This document shows positions 60,309-64,000 of a DNA stretch of 64,000 nt, piece by piece (the stretch's first letter is position 1; each line of letters starts with the position of its first letter). Below the pieces are notes generated by a model. It was not told the DNA's origin and did no database searches. It saw nothing but the letters and a program-made list of their open reading frames with translations. Position numbers and translations under genes: made by a program. Origin of the DNA: UBA10649 sp963842725 (GTDB taxonomy: Bacteria > Actinomycetota > Actinomycetes > S36-B12). Location of the stretch: NCBI GenBank assembly GCA_963842725.1, contig CAWJHN010000004.1:248001-312000 (forward strand), given 5' to 3'.

Positions 60309-62009
60309 GTGGCAGATCAGAAGGAATTGACCGCGGACGAACGGCAACTCGCGGAACTCGGCTACAAACAAGAGTTGAGCCGGACGTGGAGCGGGTTCTC
60401 GAACTTCGCCATCTCGTTCTCGATCATCTCGATCCTGGCCGGGTGCTTCACCACGTTCTACTTCGGCTGGAACAACGGCGGGCCGATCGCCATCTCGCTG
60501 GGCTGGCCGTTCATCGCCGCCATCATCCTCGTCATCGGCTTCTGCCTGTCGGAGCTGGTCTCGGCCTACCCGACCTCGGGTGGCATCTACTGGTGGGCGA
60601 GCAAGCTGGGTGGCGTCAAGGCCGGCTACTACACGGGCTGGCTCAACCTGGTCGGCCTCATCGCCATCGTCGCGTCGGTCGCCTATGGCACCGCGACCTT
60701 CTTCGACTACGCCATGTCCCGTTTCAGCGCGGCGTGGGCGGAGGGCTACTCCCTCGAGCGGGTCTTCGTCATCTTCCTCGTGATCCTGGTCTTCGCGTCG
60801 CTCGTCAACATCTTCTCGAGCCACCTGCTGGCGGTCTTCAACAACATCTCGGTGTGGTGGCACGTCATCGGCGCCTCGGTCGTCGTGATCATCCTCGTCT
60901 TCTTCCTCAAGGACGGCGCCGTCCACTGGGACGCGGCCAATGTGTTCACCGGCCGCATCAACAACACCTTCGGTCTCTTCGGCAGCACCGATGGCAGCCT
61001 CAACGGTCCGGGCACCGACGGTCTGGGCTTCTTCTTCTACGTGCTGCCGCTCGGCTTCCTTCTGACGCAGTACACGATCACCGGCTACGACGCCTCGGCC
61101 CACCTCTCCGAGGAGACCCAGGGTGCCGCCGACGGCGCCGCCAAGGGCATCTGGCGCTCGATCTTCTACTCGGCGATCGGTGGCTGGGTGCTGCTCCTGG
61201 CCTTCCTGTTCGCCGTTCAGGATCCGGACGCGGTCTCCGCGGGCGGCGGCGGCGTGCAGGTCATCTTCGACCAGGCGCTGAGCCCCGAGCTCTCGGGCAC
61301 GGTTCTGATGATCGCAACGCTCGGGCAGCTCTTCTGCACGACGGCATGCCTGACCTCGGCTTCGCGCATGCTCTTCGCGTTCAGCCGTGACGGCGCGGTC
61401 CCCGGAGCCAAGTACTGGGCGAGCCTGAGCAAGAGCAAGACCCCGGTCCAGGCCGTGCTCGCGGTCTCGGTGGCCGGCCTCGTGCTCACCCTCCCGGCCC
61501 TGCTGAAGGTCAACATCGGCACCCCGGAGGAGCCGATCTACACCGTCACCGCCTTCTTCGCCGTCGTCTCCATCGGCGTCCTGGGCCTCTACCTGGCATT
61601 CGCGATTCCCATCTGGTACCGCTGGCGGGCCGGCGCATCCTTCAAGCAGGGATCGTGGAACCTCGGCAACAAGTGGAAGTGGATGGCGCCCCTCGCGATC
61701 GCGGAGATTCTCATCACCTCCGTCTACTTCGTCCTCCCCCTGTACCCAGGTGGCGCTCCGGCCTTCATGCGCGGCTTCCTCGGTGCGCCGAGTGCGGACG
61801 AGGTTCCGTTCGACTGGAGGGCTGTCAACTACGCCCCGCTCGTCCTCGGCGTCATCCTGATCCTGCTGTGGCTCGGCTGGCACCTGTCGGCCAAGAAGTG
61901 GTTCACCGGACCGAAGATGACGATCGACCTCCCGCCGGAGGTGTCGTCTGCGGACGAGCTCGAGCTCGAGCACGAGCACAAGGGGTTCCACCAGCCCCCC
62001 GGCACCTGA
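60309..62009 (+). CDS. APC family amino acid/amine permease
   Basis: 566 residues with about 12 membrane helices. Starts at GTG 60309 after GGAGGG. Family features: FSNFAISFSIISILAGCFTT, YPTSGGIYWWASKLGG (TM3 motif) and TGYDASAHLSEETQGAA. It resembles amine/GABA/choline-type APC permeases. Together with the divergent GS-like ligase it suggests uptake followed by gamma-glutamylation, as with PuuP-PuuA. Confidence 0.9.
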   Translation: MADQKELTADERQLAELGYKQELSRTWSGFSNFAISFSIISILAGCFTTFYFGWNNGGPIAISLGWPFIAAIILVIGFCLSELVSAYPTSGGIYWWASKLGGVKAGYYTGWLNLVGLIAIVASVAYGTATFFDYAMSRFSAAWAEGYSLERVFVIFLVILVFASLVNIFSSHLLAVFNNISVWWHVIGASVVVIILVFFLKDGAVHWDAANVFTGRINNTFGLFGSTDGSLNGPGTDGLGFFFYVLPLGFLLTQYTITGYDASAHLSEETQGAADGAAKGIWRSIFYSAIGGWVLLLAFLFAVQDPDAVSAGGGGVQVIFDQALSPELSGTVLMIATLGQLFCTTACLTSASRMLFAFSRDGAVPGAKYWASLSKSKTPVQAVLAVSVAGLVLTLPALLKVNIGTPEEPIYTVTAFFAVVSIGVLGLYLAFAIPIWYRWRAGASFKQGSWNLGNKWKWMAPLAIAEILITSVYFVLPLYPGGAPAFMRGFLGAPSADEVPFDWRAVNYAPLVLGVILILLWLGWHLSAKKWFTGPKMTIDLPPEVSSADELELEHEHKGFHQPPGT

Positions 62010-62030
62010 TCCACACCGTTTGACCACACG

Positions 62031-62069
62031 TGAAGGGCGGGACCGGACTCAGTCCGGTCCCGCCCTTCA
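62031..62069. terminator. Strong terminator after the APC permease
   Basis: A perfect 19-bp stem (62031-62049 with 62051-62069), starting TGAAGGGCGGGACCGGACT; the loop is effectively ACTCAGT. Lies 21 bases past the permease stop and 20 before the tRNA gene. GC-rich with no long U tract. Confidence 0.8.
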
Positions 62070-62089
62070 CTGTTCGGAGGCGTGGTGCG

Positions 62090-62161
62090 AGCCCCCGGTC
62101 AGGTTTGAACTGACGACCTACCGCTTACAAGGCGGTTGCTCTACCACTGAGCTACAGGGGC
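62090..62161 (-). tRNA. tRNA-Thr (anticodon UGU)
   Basis: 72 bases, full cloverleaf on the minus strand. Acceptor GCCCCTG pairs with CGGGGGC (one GU), D-arm GCTCAGTGGTAGAGC, anticodon stem ACCGC/GCGGT with loop CTTGTAA (anticodon TGT), and T-arm GTCAG-TTCAAAC-CTGAC. CCA is not encoded, as is usual in actinobacteria. Confidence 0.93.
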
Positions 62162-62238
62162 GTGGTGCGGCAGCAGGATATCGCCGGCGCGCGCAGCCGA
62201 CCGCCGGTACCGTACTGCCGAGAAACGGAGGCGGCGCG

Positions 62239-62593
62239 GTGGCCGATGCATTCACGACGATCGACGAGTACGTCGACTCGTTCCCCGCGGACGTCCAGGC
62301 GGTGCTGCAGGCCGTGCGCGCGGCGATCCATGCCGCCGTTCCCGACGCCGGCGAGACGATCAGCTATCACATGCCGACGATCACGCTTGACGGGTCGCTA
62401 TCTCGTCGCCTTCGCCGGGTGGAAGCGGCACATCGGCCTGTATCCCGCGCCCACGGGCGACGCGGGCTTCGAGCGCGAGATGGCGCCCTACCGGGCCGCC
62501 CAGGCGACTGCGAGGTTCCCGCTCGGCCAGCCGGTCCCCTATGACCTGATCGGGAGGGCGGCCGCGCTGCTCGCGGCGCAGCGCCCTCGCTGA
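62239..62593 (+). pseudogene. DUF1801 (YdhG-like) protein, one frame break
   Basis: N-terminal part (GTG 62239: VADAFTTIDEYVDSFPADVQ to TITLDG) and C-terminal part (RYLVAFAGWKRHIGLYPAP to LLAAQRPR) together make a normal DUF1801 protein of about 117 residues, but in two frames. Removing one G from GGG at 62392-62394 restores it. The same repair works for the P450 and APC genes, which points to sequence error. The family's function is unknown. Confidence 0.78.
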
Positions 62594-62618
62594 CCGGGCA
62601 TCAGGGCTACGGCAGCGG

Positions 62619-62624
62619 GACAAT
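62619..62624 (+). promoter_or_regulatory. Probable -10 of a leaderless ABC operon promoter
   Basis: GACAAT, six bases before the ATG at 62631. Confidence 0.35.
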
Positions 62625-62630
62625 TCCCGC

Positions 62631-63542
62631 ATGGACGACGTCATTGTCGTTTCCGGCCTCTGCAAGGACTACGGCCCGGTTCGGGCCGTCGACGACCTGT
62701 CCTTCACGGTTGCACCGGGGGAGGTCTTCGCCCTCCTCGGGCCCAACGGTGCCGGCAAGACGACCACGGTCGAGATCCTCGAGGGGCACCGGGATCGCAG
62801 TGCGGGCACGGTGCTCGTCCAGGGCTTCGATCCGGCCACCGGCGGTCGGGACTACCGCGAGCGGATCGGGGTCGTCCTGCAGGAGGCGGGATTCGACGAG
62901 GAGTTCAGCGTCCGCGAGCTCGTGCGCATGTACGCGTCCCTCTACCCGCGCCGTCGTGACCCGGACGAGCTGATCGAGCTCGTCGGGCTCGGGGACAAGC
63001 GCGATGCCCGGACGAAGACGCTGTCGGGCGGCCAGCGCCGCCGGCTCGACCTTGCGCTCGGCCTCGCCGGGGACCCCGAGGTGCTCTTCCTCGACGAGCC
63101 GACGACCGGCTTCGACCCGACGGCCCGCCGGCGGGCGTGGGACCTGATCGCGTCTCTTCGGGCACTGGGCACGACCATCCTGCTGACCACCCACTACATG
63201 GAGGAGGCCGAGACGCTGGCCGACCGGGTGGCCCTGGTCGTTGCCGGTCGCCTTGTCGCGATGGGCACGCCGGCGAGCCTGGTCGCCCAGGAGGCGGAGG
63301 GCGTGATCGCGTTCACGGTCCCGCCTGGCGTCGACGCGACCACCCTGCCCGTGTTCGACGGGACCACGCGGATCGACGGCGCATCCGTCGTCATCGAGAC
63401 GTCGCACCCCACCGCCGACCTGCTGGCCGTGACGACGTGGGCGGTCGGCGGGGGCGTCGAGCTGCCGGACCTCACCGTGTCGCGGCCGACCCTCGAGGAC
63501 GTGTACCTCCGGCTGACGGGGGGCGCCGGTGACGAGGCATGA
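62631..63542 (+). CDS. ABC transporter ATP-binding protein (drug/daunorubicin-exporter type)
   Basis: 303 residues. Walker A GPNGAGKTT, signature LSGGQRRRLDL, Walker B LFLDEPTTG, and His-loop TTHYMEEAE, followed by a C-terminal domain of about 85 residues typical of DrrA/NatA-type ATPases. The permease gene overlaps its 3' end by 14 bases. Substrate unknown. Confidence 0.92.
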   Translation: MDDVIVVSGLCKDYGPVRAVDDLSFTVAPGEVFALLGPNGAGKTTTVEILEGHRDRSAGTVLVQGFDPATGGRDYRERIGVVLQEAGFDEEFSVRELVRMYASLYPRRRDPDELIELVGLGDKRDARTKTLSGGQRRRLDLALGLAGDPEVLFLDEPTTGFDPTARRRAWDLIASLRALGTTILLTTHYMEEAETLADRVALVVAGRLVAMGTPASLVAQEAEGVIAFTVPPGVDATTLPVFDGTTRIDGASVVIETSHPTADLLAVTTWAVGGGVELPDLTVSRPTLEDVYLRLTGGAGDEA

Positions 63543-64000
63543 CGGCGCAAGCCGGCCCTCGAGCCTGTCCCTGACCTGGGGCCAGTTCCGCTACTGCACG
63601 CGCAGTTACTGGCGCAGTCCGGTCGCGGCGTTCTTCACCCTCGTCTTCCCCACGACGTTCCTTGTGGTGATCAGTGCGATCGCGGGCAATGCGATCCTCG
63701 ACGAGCGGTCCGGCATCCGGCTTGCCCAGTTCCTCGCCCCCGTGTTCGCCGTCTTCGGCATCTGCATGGCGTCCTTCGTCTCGCTCGCCCTGGGCGTCGC
63801 CTACTCGAGGGAGGCGGGCGTCCTCAAGCGGCTGCGGGCGACGCCCCTGCCGCCGTGGATCCACATCGCCGGGCGGATCGCGACGGCGATGTTCGTCTCG
63901 CTGATCGCGCTGCTGCTCCTGGTCGGGGTGGGCGTCGCGTTCTACGGCGTCGAGATCGTCTGGCGCACCGTGCCGGCCGTCCTGCTCACCGTCATCGTCG
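63529..64000 (+). CDS. ABC-2 type permease (cut by window end)
   Basis: 157 residues visible from GTG 63529. Starts VTRHDGASRPSSLSLTWGQF and continues into two or more hydrophobic spans (FFTLVFPTTFLVVISAIAG, FGICMASFVSLALGVAYSRE) and the LKRLRATPLPPW loop of ABC-2 permeases. An ATG at 63539 in another frame hits a stop at once, so the GTG overlapping the ATPase gene is the start. Confidence 0.85.
   Translation, partial: MTRHDGASRPSSLSLTWGQFRYCTRSYWRSPVAAFFTLVFPTTFLVVISAIAGNAILDERSGIRLAQFLAPVFAVFGICMASFVSLALGVAYSREAGVLKRLRATPLPPWIHIAGRIATAMFVSLIALLLLVGVGVAFYGVEIVWRTVPAVLLTVIV

Noticed and set aside
62102..62161. tRNA read on the plus strand as a Val-type anticodon (CTTACAA loop)
   Set aside because: The T-loop consensus TTCAAAC and acceptor pairing exist only on the minus strand, where the anticodon is TGT.

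Overview
The window is high-GC, densely coded chromosomal DNA from an actinobacterium. The evidence is two mycothiol genes (mshA, mshD), CarD, an atypical GlnR, a SenX3-RegX3-like pair, an actinobacterial GT4-type GlgA facing GlgC, and many GTG starts with four-base ATGA/GTGA gene overlaps. Gene order resembles the Mycobacterium blocks Rv0474-Rv0476, Rv0486-Rv0491 and Rv0818-Rv0821. Placement near Nocardioidaceae (Nocardioides/Aeromicrobium type) is an inference. No transposase, prophage or CRISPR array is visible, and no gene-free stretch exceeds 300 bases.

Left part (1-19.6 kb). After a cut response regulator and a thioredoxin lipoprotein/CcdA pair comes a catabolic island. A tight eight-gene leftward operon (10951 to 1696) encodes an HpaE-type aldehyde dehydrogenase, an HpaD-type extradiol dioxygenase, an HpaG-type FAH protein, a 3Fe-4S ferredoxin, ferredoxin reductase, an aromatic-amino-acid-type PLP decarboxylase, a 515-residue protein of unknown function and a ThDP enzyme. 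Beside it are a gamma-glutamyl hydrolase, a MarR regulator, a cytochrome P450, a second glutamine amidotransferase, a glutamine-synthetase-like ligase, an acetoacetate-decarboxylase-like protein, an APC permease and an EamA transporter. I read it as import of an aromatic amine or amino acid, gamma-glutamylation, P450 oxidation, and meta-cleavage of a homoprotocatechuate-like ring. A 15-bp dyad (consensus GTTCGGGNCCNAACG) lies in each divergent promoter region of the island and again in the GS/permease promoter of a second Puu-like cluster at 54.6-62 kb.

Middle (19.6-54.5 kb). Housekeeping blocks: glgA/glgC; a leftward run glnR-mshD-ppk-CYTH/CHAD-mutT1-pstSCAB linking nitrogen control, mycothiol, polyphosphate and phosphate uptake; a redox/membrane run (thioredoxin, DUF4395, a 33-residue membrane peptide, nitrobindin, Fur, YgfZ); dtd and asparaginase; the HBHA-locus equivalent (HTH regulator, a repeat protein, DUF2516, macrodomain); alaX-gpmA-ybjN-mshA; phoU facing senX3-regX3; carD-ispD-ispF; PPOX; cysS-rlmB; a CPA2 antiporter and a DUF4032 protein.

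Right part (54.6-64 kb). A LacI regulator, a gamma-glutamyl hydrolase, an SDR, an aldehyde dehydrogenase, a second GS-like ligase and an APC permease form the Puu-like cluster. Then come a strong terminator, tRNA-Thr(UGU), a broken DUF1801 gene and the start of an ABC exporter operon.

Three genes (P450, first APC permease, DUF1801) carry four frame breaks. Each one is repaired by removing one G from a G run, so sequence error is the likeliest cause.
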